This document shows positions 16,682 through 24,176 of a DNA stretch of 64,000 bases, piece after piece. Under the pieces are notes generated by a model that had not been told where the DNA came from, did no database searches, and saw nothing but the letters and a program-made list of their open reading frames with translations. A program made the translations under genes and the position numbers. This DNA is from Rhodanobacter sp. (GTDB lineage Bacteria > Pseudomonadota > Gammaproteobacteria > Xanthomonadales > Rhodanobacteraceae). How positions within the stretch are numbered: the first letter of the stretch is position 1; every line of letters begins with the position of its first letter. The stretch is from the NCBI GenBank assembly GCA_004298015.1, contig SCSE01000020.1, positions 34,763 to 98,762 of the forward strand, written 5' to 3'.

Positions 16682-17821
16682 ATGTCGGAAGATAGTGGCC
16701 AGGAAAAAACCGAACTTCCTTCCGAAAAACGGTTGCGCGAATCGCGTGAAAAGGGCGAGGTGGCCAGCTCGCGGGATCTGTCCGGCGCGATGGTGGTGCT
16801 CGCCGCGGTGGCGGCATTGATGAGCGGCGGTGAAAGCGCGTTGCGCCACGTCAAGCGGCTTTTCGATCTGGGTCTTGATTACCAGCGCAGCGCCCTGTTT
16901 TCTGACCAATTGCCCGGGCAGGTCGTACATGCTGCGACCTGGGAGGCCTTGGGTCTGTTCGCACCGGTGGCGGTGGCAACCCTGCTTGCTACGCTGGTGT
17001 CGCCGTTGCTGATGGGGGGGCTGAACTTCAGTGTGCAGGCACTGCAGCCGAAGTTTGACCGGATGGACCCGATCAAGGGGTTGGGTCGGATTTTCGCGTT
17101 GCGCGGCCTGGTCGAGCTGGCCAAGGCGCTGCTCAAGCTGCTGTTCATCGGGCTGGCCTTGTTGTTGCTGTTGCGTCACTGGCGCGACACCTTGCAGGCC
17201 ACCGGCAGCGGGACGGTTACGGCCGGCATCGCGTTGTCGATCAGCCTGCTTGGTCGTGCAGCCTTGGTGTTCGGCTGCCTGCTGGCGTTGATCGGTGGTC
17301 TCGACGCGCTGTACCAGAAGTTCGATCACGCCAAGCGATTACGCATGACCAAGCAGGAACTGCGCGACGAATCGAAGGAGACCGACGGCAATCCCGAGCT
17401 CAAGTCGCGCATTCGTCAGGTTCAGCAGCAGCAATCGCGCCAGCGCATGATGGAAGAACTGCCGAAGGCCGACGTGGTAATCGTCAACCCCAGTCACTTT
17501 GCCGTGGCCTTGCGCTATGACGACGGCCGGATGGGCGCCCCCCGGGTGATTGCCAAAGGCGTCGACCTGCTGGCACAGCAGATCCGGCTGGTGGCAGGCA
17601 GTCATCGGATCCCGATGGTCGAGGCGCCGCCGCTGGCACGTGCGTTGTACGCCACCACTGAACTGGGCCGCGAGATTCCCATGGCGCTGTATGTCGCGGT
17701 GGCCCAGGTGCTGGCCTATGTCTACCAGCTCAAACAGGCGGTGGCGCAGGGCGAGGAGCCACCGTCGGCACCCATTCCCGAAGTCGATCCCGATTTGATG
17801 GGGCCGTACCGTGACCAATGA
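16682..17821 (+). CDS. flhB: Flagellar export switch protein FlhB
   Basis: FlhB sits beside the export gate and its autocleavage switches specificity from rod/hook to filament proteins. The 379-residue protein has the N-terminal E-K-T-E-x-P-S-E-K-R-L-R-E-S-R-E-K-G-E-V-A-S-S-R-D motif, four membrane helices, and a C-terminal cytoplasmic domain. The cleavage motif reads N-P-S-H instead of the usual N-P-T-H (~residue 270), a conservative change. Distance to fliR is 4 nt and to flhA 12 nt. Confidence 0.95.
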   Translation: MSEDSGQEKTELPSEKRLRESREKGEVASSRDLSGAMVVLAAVAALMSGGESALRHVKRLFDLGLDYQRSALFSDQLPGQVVHAATWEALGLFAPVAVATLLATLVSPLLMGGLNFSVQALQPKFDRMDPIKGLGRIFALRGLVELAKALLKLLFIGLALLLLLRHWRDTLQATGSGTVTAGIALSISLLGRAALVFGCLLALIGGLDALYQKFDHAKRLRMTKQELRDESKETDGNPELKSRIRQVQQQQSRQRMMEELPKADVVIVNPSHFAVALRYDDGRMGAPRVIAKGVDLLAQQIRLVAGSHRIPMVEAPPLARALYATTELGREIPMALYVAVAQVLAYVYQLKQAVAQGEEPPSAPIPEVDPDLMGPYRDQ

Positions 17822-17833
17822 CAGGCCAGGCAA

Positions 17834-19927
17834 ATGATCGGTGAAAATGTAATCGGCAATTTCAGGCAGGTCGTCAAGCGCGGGTTTGGTGCTCCGCTGG
17901 CGGTGCTGGTCATGTTGGCGATGATCATGTTGCCGCTGCCGCCGTTCCTGCTGGATCTGCTGTTCAGTTTCAATATCGCGTTGTCGCTGGTGATTCTGCT
18001 GGCCGTTATCTACGTGATGCGGCCGCTGGAGTTCGCAGCCTTTCCCACCGTGGTGCTGATGGCCACCTTGCTTCGACTGGCCTTGAATATCGCGTCGTCC
18101 CGCGTTGTGCTGCTGCATGGACACGATGGCCCCGGGGCTGCGGGCAAGGTGATCGAGGCATTCGGTGAATTCGTCATTGGCGGAAATTTTGCCATCGGCC
18201 TGGTGGTGTTCTCGATCATCACCATCATCAACTTCGTGGTGGTGACCAAGGGTGCCACCCGCGTCTCTGAAGTGACCGCGCGCTTCACCCTCGATGCGAT
18301 GCCGGGCAAGCAGATGGCCATCGACGCCGACCTCAATGCCGGCTTGCTGACGCCGGACCAGGCGCGGGATCGTCGCCAGGAAGTGCGCGAAGAAGCGGAC
18401 TTCTACGGTTCCATGGACGGCGCGTCGAAGTTCGTGCGCGGCGATGCGACCGCCGGCATCCTGATCCTGATCATCAATATCGTCGGCGGATTTTTTGTCG
18501 GTGTGCTGCAGCACGGGCTGTCAGCCAGTGAAGCCGCCAAGACCTACACCCTGCTGACCGTCGGCGATGGTCTGGTGGCGCAGGTGCCGGCGTTGATGCT
18601 GTCCGTTGCCGCCGCCATCATCGTCACGCGTGTCTCCAAACCCCAGGACATGGGCAAGCACCTGCTCGGCCAGGTGTTCGGTCAGCCACGGACATTGGCC
18701 GTGGCTGGCACGGTGTTGACGGTGATGGGTCTGATCCCCGGCATGCCGAACATCGCCTTCCTGCTGCTCGGCGCCAGTTGTGGCGGTGGCGCCTGGTTGC
18801 TGTCGCGAAGGCAGCAAGAAACCCGCGTCAAACTGGCCGACGCCGTCGAGCAGGCACCGACCACCACGACGCCGGCCGAGCGCATGGAGCTGGGGTGGGA
18901 AGATGTAGCCAGCGTCGATCCGCTGGGGCTGGAAGTGGGTTATCGCCTGATCCCGCTGGTCGATACGCACCAGGGTGGCGAGCTGATGGGGCGGATCAAG
19001 TCGGTGCGCCGAAAGCTTTCGCAGGAGCTTGGCTTTCTGGTGCCGGCGGTACATATCCGCGACAACCTGGATCTGGGGCCCACCACCTACCGGATCACCC
19101 TGATGGGGGTGCCGATGGGCGAGGCCGAGGTTCACAGCGAACGGCTGATGGCCATCAACCCGGGTCAGGTGCATGGCGACCTCCAAGGTATCGCCACGCG
19201 AGATCCCGCGTTTGGCCTGGAAGCGGTATGGATCGAAAGCGGTCAGCGCGAACTGGCCCAGAGTTATGGTTACACCGTGGTTGATCCAGCCACCGTGATC
19301 GCCACCCACCTGTCGCATATTCTGCAGGGGCATGCCCATGAACTGCTCAGTCATCAGGATGTACAGCAGTTGCTGGATCGACTGGCCAGTACGGCACCGA
19401 AACTGGTCGAGGATCTCGTGCCCAAGCGGTTGTCACTGGGCGTGGTGGTCAAGGTATTGCAGAACCTGCTGGCCGAGCGGGTACCGATCCGCAACATCCG
19501 CAGCATCGTCGAATCCTTGGCGGAGCATGCGGGGCAGAGTCAGGATCCCGGCGTTCTGACCGCCAGCGTGCGGGTCGCCCTGGGGCGCCAGATCGTGCAG
19601 GAGATCACCGGACTGGGCACCGAGGTGCCGGTAATCACGCTCGCGCCCGAGCTGGAACAGATCCTCCTCAGCTCGCTTTCCGGGGGCGGCGGCGTGGCCG
19701 GCGCCGCCGTGGAGCCGGGTCTGGCCGATCGTCTGCAGCAGAGCGTTGCCGACGCCGCGCGACGCCAGGAAGTGAGCGGCGAACCGGCAGTGTTGCTGGT
19801 TGCGCCGCAGCTGCGGCCATGGCTCGCGCGCTTCACCCGGCATGTGGCACAAAACCTGCACGTCCTTGCTTACAACGAAGTGCCCGACAACCGTCGGGTG
19901 CGATTGGTCCAGGCGCTGGGACAGTGA
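17834..19927 (+). CDS. flhA: Flagellar export apparatus protein FlhA
   Basis: FlhA is the nonameric ion-driven export motor and cytoplasmic docking platform. The 697-residue protein has about eight membrane helices in residues ~20-320, the FHIPEP loop with M-P-G-K-Q-M-A-I-D-A-D-L-N-A-G-L (~155-170) and E-E-A-D-F-Y-G-S-M-D-G-A-S-K-F-V, then a large cytoplasmic domain. Standard length. Its stop codon overlaps the GTG of a 59-codon ORF leading to flhF. Confidence 0.95.
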   Translation: MIGENVIGNFRQVVKRGFGAPLAVLVMLAMIMLPLPPFLLDLLFSFNIALSLVILLAVIYVMRPLEFAAFPTVVLMATLLRLALNIASSRVVLLHGHDGPGAAGKVIEAFGEFVIGGNFAIGLVVFSIITIINFVVVTKGATRVSEVTARFTLDAMPGKQMAIDADLNAGLLTPDQARDRRQEVREEADFYGSMDGASKFVRGDATAGILILIINIVGGFFVGVLQHGLSASEAAKTYTLLTVGDGLVAQVPALMLSVAAAIIVTRVSKPQDMGKHLLGQVFGQPRTLAVAGTVLTVMGLIPGMPNIAFLLLGASCGGGAWLLSRRQQETRVKLADAVEQAPTTTTPAERMELGWEDVASVDPLGLEVGYRLIPLVDTHQGGELMGRIKSVRRKLSQELGFLVPAVHIRDNLDLGPTTYRITLMGVPMGEAEVHSERLMAINPGQVHGDLQGIATRDPAFGLEAVWIESGQRELAQSYGYTVVDPATVIATHLSHILQGHAHELLSHQDVQQLLDRLASTAPKLVEDLVPKRLSLGVVVKVLQNLLAERVPIRNIRSIVESLAEHAGQSQDPGVLTASVRVALGRQIVQEITGLGTEVPVITLAPELEQILLSSLSGGGGVAGAAVEPGLADRLQQSVADAARRQEVSGEPAVLLVAPQLRPWLARFTRHVAQNLHVLAYNEVPDNRRVRLVQALGQ

Positions 19928-20103
19928 ACGGGGACAACAGGATGGGAATGGCACAGTGGCGGCGGGGCAACGGCAGCAGACAGTCATCGCGGGTTTCCGG
20001 CGGCCGGACCGGCGTCGTGAATGCGCCGACATCGACTGTCGGGCAAGTCCGTTGCCCACGACGTCTTGAGACGTGCTTCGGCGCGCGGAGCAAGGCAGCA
20101 TGA
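19924..20103 (+). CDS. Bridging small ORF between flhA and flhF (59 aa)
   Basis: The GTG at 19924 overlaps the flhA stop (GTGA) and the TGA at 20101-20103 overlaps the flhF start (ATGA). The product is Arg/Gly/Ser-rich without a recognisable domain. The DNA also contains two small hairpins (around 20027-20043 and 20060-20073), so a regulatory role is equally possible. Fourth member of the same pattern in this gene block. Confidence 0.35.
   Translation: MNGDNRMGMAQWRRGNGSRQSSRVSGGRTGVVNAPTSTVGQVRCPRRLETCFGARSKAA
19949..19964 (+). promoter_or_regulatory. Weak sigma-54-like element before flhF
   Basis: TGGCACAGTGGCGGCG has a good -24 box and correct GG-N10-GC spacing, but a poor -12 box. It could give flhF-fleN-fliA-che a secondary start; the evidence is weak. 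Confidence 0.25.
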
Positions 20104-21392
20104 AGATCAAGCGATTTGTGGCCGCGGACATGCGCCAGGCCATGCGCGAGGTGCGCGAGGAGCAGGGGCCGGAGGCGGTGATTCTGTCCACCCGCCGGTT
20201 TGCAGAGGGGATCGAAGTGATCGCGGCGATCGATTACGACGAGTCTCTGATACGCGAGGCCTCGCGCCACAACGCCCCCGCATCGACTCCGGAAACGCCA
20301 GCGCCGACTTCTGGCGTGGCGACCGGTGCAACTCCGCCGCCGCTGGCCCGCACGAAGAGGCCGCCGGAGTTCGAAAAGCCTCCCGTTGCGCAGGCGCCGA
20401 GCGTGATGCCCGCACCGGTTGCGCCGCCGCAGGGAGCGATCACCATGCAGCCGATGATGGAGCAGGCTGCGAAAGACACGGCCCGGATGCGCGTCGAGCT
20501 GGGCGATCTTCGCGAATTGCTTGAGGTGCAGCTGTCCAGCCTTGCGTGGAACGACATGGAGCGTCGCCAGCCGCTGCGCTCGCGGGTGCTGCGTGAAATG
20601 ACGCGGATGGGTATCGAGGCGGATATCGCCAACCAGCTGGCGGCGGCGCTACCCGAGAAGTTCAATGCCGAACAGGCGCGCTACCTGCCGCTGGGGATTC
20701 TCAGCCGCAGCCTCGCCATCAGCGGCCGTGACCTTTCTGCCGGTCAGGGCGTGACTGCGTTGGTGGGTCCGACCGGTGTGGGAAAGACCACGACCATCGC
20801 CAAGCTTGCGGCGCGTGCGGTACTGCACGGCGGCGCCGATCAGGTGGCGCTGGTCAGTACCGATCACTACCGTATCGGCGCCGCTGCGCAGCTGGAGCAC
20901 TATGGGCGCCTGCTGGGTGTTCGCGTGTACCCGGCCTACGACGCCGAAAGCCTGCGCAAGGTACTGGAGCTGTTGCGCGGCCGGCATACCGTGCTGATCG
21001 ATACGGCCGGAGTGGCGAGTAGCGACTCGCGGCTGGCACAGCAATTGGAAATCTTCTCGGACAGCGGTGATGTGCGTGCGTGTCTGGTGCTGGCGGCCAA
21101 TGCGCAGGCACAGGCGCTGGATGACGCGGTGCGGGCCTATCTGCCGCTGAAACCGAATGCCTGCATCCTGACCAAGCTGGACGAAACGCCGAACCTGGGT
21201 GGTGCGTTGTCGGTATTGATCCGTCATCGTTTGTCGCTGGACTACACCACGGACGGGCAGCGTGTGCCCGAGGACATCGCTGCAGCCGATGCACGGGTGT
21301 TGGTGTGCCGGGCCGCACAGGCGCTGAAAAACGAGGTCCCGGATGACGAGTTGATGGCCGAACGCTTCGGCTTTGCGGTGGCCAGCGCATGA
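20100..21392 (+). CDS. flhF: Flagellar placement GTPase FlhF
   Basis: FlhF is an SRP-type GTPase that recruits the first flagellar parts to the cell pole. The 430-residue protein starts M-K-I-K-R-F-V-A as usual, has a Pro/Ala-rich linker (~residues 55-140), and a C-terminal NG domain with G1 G-P-T-G-V-G-K-T-T-T-I-A-K-L-A (~222-236), D-T-A-G (~302) and T-K-L-D-E (~360). ATG 20100 is chosen by the conserved N-terminus. It overlaps fleN by 4 nt. Confidence 0.94.
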   Translation: MKIKRFVAADMRQAMREVREEQGPEAVILSTRRFAEGIEVIAAIDYDESLIREASRHNAPASTPETPAPTSGVATGATPPPLARTKRPPEFEKPPVAQAPSVMPAPVAPPQGAITMQPMMEQAAKDTARMRVELGDLRELLEVQLSSLAWNDMERRQPLRSRVLREMTRMGIEADIANQLAAALPEKFNAEQARYLPLGILSRSLAISGRDLSAGQGVTALVGPTGVGKTTTIAKLAARAVLHGGADQVALVSTDHYRIGAAAQLEHYGRLLGVRVYPAYDAESLRKVLELLRGRHTVLIDTAGVASSDSRLAQQLEIFSDSGDVRACLVLAANAQAQALDDAVRAYLPLKPNACILTKLDETPNLGGALSVLIRHRLSLDYTTDGQRVPEDIAAADARVLVCRAAQALKNEVPDDELMAERFGFAVASA

Positions 21393-22330
21393 GCGGCGTA
21401 CTTGCGATGGATCAGGCTGGGGGATTGCGAAACATGTTGTCGGGAATCATCGGGCATGGCGAGCCGGCGCCGGTATCGGGACATCAGGCCAGCAGCCTTG
21501 CGGCACCCGCAAAGAAGCCGGGATGCCGGGCGATCGCGGTGGCCGGTGGCAAGGGTGGGGTCGGCAAGAGTACGGTCGCGGTCAACCTGGGCATGGCGTT
21601 GTCGATGAGCGGCCACGAGGTAATGCTGCTCGATGCCGACATGGGGTTGGCCAATGTCGACGTCCTGCTGGGGTTGACGCCATCGAGGCACATCGGGCAC
21701 ATGCTCGACGGCCAATGCTCGCTGGAAGATCTGTTGCTGCAGGCTCCCCACGGCTTGCAGGTCATTCCTGCCGGCTCCGGGGCCCGTCGGCTGGCCAGAC
21801 TGGACAATGGCGAGCACGCTGCTGTCATCCGCGCTTTTGATGACCTTGCCCGGCCACCGCAATTCCTGCTGGTGGATACGGCTGCGGGGCTGGCTGACAG
21901 CGTGGCGATGTTTGCCGCTGCCGCCGACGACCTGGTGCTGGTGGTATGCGATGAGCCCGCCTCGCTCACAGACGCTTACGCCTTGATCAAGGTCCTCAGC
22001 CGAGATTTCGGGGTGCGCCGCTTTCGCATGGTGGCGAACATGGTGCGCAATGAAGGGGAGGCTCGTCAGCTGCATCTGAAGCTTTCGCGGGTCAGCGATC
22101 GCTTCCTCGACGTGGTGATCGATTTCATGGGTTGGGTCCCGCATGACGAACGTCTGCGGCAGGCAATCCGCCAGCAGCGTGCGGTAATGGATCTGTGGCC
22201 TTCGAGCCGTTCTTCATTGGCATTCAAGAAATTGGCGGGTGCGGTCGATAAATGGACGGAACCCGAACGAACAGGCCTCGACCGGATCGCTTTCTTTGGT
22301 GACCGGGTGCCATCGACGGCAGGGTACTGA
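21389..22330 (+). CDS. fleN: Flagellar number regulator FleN (FlhG), MinD-like ATPase
   Basis: FleN limits polar flagellum number, opposing FlhF and antagonising FleQ. The 313-residue protein begins with the D-Q-A-x-G-L-R-x-M-like motif for FlhF stimulation (residues ~7-14), has the deviant Walker A G-G-K-G-G-V-G-K-S-T (~52-61), D-A-D-M-G-L-A-N-V-D-V-L-L-G, and D-T-A-A-G. A C-terminal amphipathic region could contact the membrane. Overlaps flhF; fliA follows after 1 nt. Confidence 0.93.
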   Translation: MSGVLAMDQAGGLRNMLSGIIGHGEPAPVSGHQASSLAAPAKKPGCRAIAVAGGKGGVGKSTVAVNLGMALSMSGHEVMLLDADMGLANVDVLLGLTPSRHIGHMLDGQCSLEDLLLQAPHGLQVIPAGSGARRLARLDNGEHAAVIRAFDDLARPPQFLLVDTAAGLADSVAMFAAAADDLVLVVCDEPASLTDAYALIKVLSRDFGVRRFRMVANMVRNEGEARQLHLKLSRVSDRFLDVVIDFMGWVPHDERLRQAIRQQRAVMDLWPSSRSSLAFKKLAGAVDKWTEPERTGLDRIAFFGDRVPSTAGY

Positions 22331-22331
22331 G

Positions 22332-23060
22332 ATGAGTGTGGCTTCGGAATATCTACAACATTCTCGCGACAGTGCCGATGAACTGGTACGTCGGCACGCA
22401 CCGTTGGTGCGGCGGATCGCCTATCACTTGATGGGGCGGCTGCCGGCCAGCGTCGACGTGGGCGATCTGATGCAGTCGGGCATGATCGGGCTGCTTGAGG
22501 CTGCACGCCATTACGCCAACGATCGCGGGGCGAGTTTCGAGACATACGCGGGTATCCGTATTCGCGGCGCGATGCTCGACGAGCTGCGCCGCACCGACTG
22601 GACGCCCCGCTCGGTGCATCGCAAAACCCGTGAGGTGGCCGAGGTCGTTCACCAGATCGAAACCGAGACCGGAGCTGAGGCAAGCGATGCCGAGATCATG
22701 CGCCGGCTGGGTATCGGTGCCGACGAATACCACCAGGTGCTCGCCGACGCGGCTTGCGTCCGGCTGCTCAGTCTTACCGCGTCGGACGACAACGAGGAAG
22801 ACACCATCCTGAACGTCGCCGACCAGGCGGGGCTGAGTCCGCAGGAGAGCATCGAGCGTGACGGGATGCGCGAGGCGCTGAGCGAGGCGATCGGCAGCTT
22901 GCCCGAGCGGGAACAGTTGGTGATGTCGTTGTATTACGAGCAGGAGTTGAATTTGAAGGAAATAGGCGCCGTGCTGGGTGTGAGTGAGTCGAGGATTTGC
23001 CAGATACACGGCAAAGCCGTTATCCGCCTGCGTGCAAGGCTGACCGACTGGTGTGCCTGA
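22332..23060 (+). CDS. fliA: RNA polymerase sigma-28 factor FliA
   Basis: FliA directs transcription of late flagellar and chemotaxis genes. The 242-residue protein has sigma region 2 (H-A-P-L-V-R-R-I-A-Y-H-L with D-L-M-Q-S-G-M-I-G-L), region 3 and a C-terminal region 4 helix-turn-helix (L-N-L-K-E-I-G-A-V-L-G-V-S-E-S-R-I-C-Q-I-H). ATG 22332 is chosen; upstream in-frame ATG 22239 lies inside fleN. Matching -35/-10 elements occur at 30354 and 35196. Confidence 0.95.
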   Translation: MSVASEYLQHSRDSADELVRRHAPLVRRIAYHLMGRLPASVDVGDLMQSGMIGLLEAARHYANDRGASFETYAGIRIRGAMLDELRRTDWTPRSVHRKTREVAEVVHQIETETGAEASDAEIMRRLGIGADEYHQVLADAACVRLLSLTASDDNEEDTILNVADQAGLSPQESIERDGMREALSEAIGSLPEREQLVMSLYYEQELNLKEIGAVLGVSESRICQIHGKAVIRLRARLTDWCA

Positions 23061-23128
23061 TGCATCGACATGATGAGAATTTTCTGAGAGATGACGCGCT
23101 GGTCTGACCAGTACACGTGGAGAGGGTG

Positions 23129-23536
23129 TTGGACAAGAACATGAAAATCCTGGTGGTGGATGATTTTTCCACCATGCGACGCATCGTTCGCAACTTGCTG
23201 GTCGAGCTTGGTTTTACCAATACCTTGATCCAGGAGGCCGACGATGGCGAAAACGCGATCGCGATGCTGCGCAGCACGCCGTTCGAACTGGTCGTGACCG
23301 ACTGGAACATGCCGAACATGACCGGCATAGAGTTGTTGCGCGCGATTCGTGCCGAACCGAAATTGAAGGGATTACCAGTGTTGATGGTGACTGCTGAAAA
23401 CAATCGCGAGCAAATCATTGCCGCTGCCCAGGCCGGCGTGAACGGCTATATCGTCAAGCCGTTCACGGCAGCCACTCTTGAGGAAAAGCTTGGCAAGATC
23501 TTTGAGCGGATTGCCGCTAGCGGGGCCGGCGCATGA
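23129..23536 (+). CDS. cheY: Chemotaxis response regulator CheY (motor type)
   Basis: CheY-P binds FliM to change rotation. The ~135-residue receiver domain begins [21 protein letters not shown], keeps the phospho-acceptor in T-D-W-N-M-P-N-M, the Thr of L-M-V-T-A-E-N and the Lys of V-K-P-F-T-A-A-T. It is of the E. coli/Pseudomonas flagellar CheY type. The TTG at 23129 has GGAG 6 nt upstream; ATG 23141 is an alternative. It overlaps cheZ by 4 nt. Confidence 0.93.
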   Translation: MDKNMKILVVDDFSTMRRIVRNLLVELGFTNTLIQEADDGENAIAMLRSTPFELVVTDWNMPNMTGIELLRAIRAEPKLKGLPVLMVTAENNREQIIAAAQAGVNGYIVKPFTAATLEEKLGKIFERIAASGAGA

Positions 23537-24174
23537 ATACCGTATCCCCCACCCTGAGTGGCGAGGCGTTGCCGCCGGAGTTGCAGGCGCTGTTTGCCAG
23601 TACCGATGGCGCCGCCTTCGAGCAGGCACTTGACGGATTGCTGCGTCAGCGTGAACAACGGCTGTTTCGCGCACTGGGCGTGCTTGCGCGTGATCTTCAC
23701 AATGCGATGCGCAGGATCGGCGGCGAGCTCTCGGTGGAAGGGGCTCCCGCCACGATGGCCGATGCGAGGCAGGATCTTCAGGAGGTGCTGGAAATGAGCG
23801 CCAAGGCGGCGCATCGCAGTCTGGATTTTGCCGAGCGGATGCGTCCGGAAACGGAGTCGATGGCGCGCCATGCCAGCGAGGTACTGGCCAGCAGTGCCGG
23901 CAACGAGGCCGGCGCTGCGTTGGCACGTCAGGCCGGTGATTTTGCCGCGAGTTGTCGTGAGGGGTTGGCTGACATGGTGCTTGCCCAATCGTGGCAGGAC
24001 CTGTCTGGCCAACGCATCAAGAAGGTGGTGAGCTTCATCGGCAGCGTGGAGAGTTCGCTGCTCGAGCTGGTGCGCCTGACCGGGGCACTGGCCGGTGGCG
24101 AGGCGCCGGTCGCGGCCGCCAAGATATCCAGCCAGGACGAGGCAGACCGGTTGCTCAGCGAATTCGGATTCTGA
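23533..24174 (+). CDS. cheZ: CheY-P phosphatase CheZ
   Basis: CheZ dephosphorylates CheY-P. The 213-residue helical protein has the catalytic segment [16 protein letters not shown] (residues ~153-168; Gln acts in catalysis) and the C-terminal CheY-binding peptide [14 protein letters not shown] (~200-213). Only two bases separate it from the cheA GTG. Confidence 0.93.
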   Translation: MNTVSPTLSGEALPPELQALFASTDGAAFEQALDGLLRQREQRLFRALGVLARDLHNAMRRIGGELSVEGAPATMADARQDLQEVLEMSAKAAHRSLDFAERMRPETESMARHASEVLASSAGNEAGAALARQAGDFAASCREGLADMVLAQSWQDLSGQRIKKVVSFIGSVESSLLELVRLTGALAGGEAPVAAAKISSQDEADRLLSEFGF

Positions 24175-24176
24175 GC

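Noticed and set aside
20021..20524. ORF of 167 codons across the flhA-flhF junction
   Set aside because: Out-of-frame shadow of flhF with Arg/Gly/Ala-rich composition.
23099..23111. CTGGT/ACCAG hairpin before cheY
   Set aside because: Five-base stem with 3-nt loop; too small to claim as a terminator or regulator.
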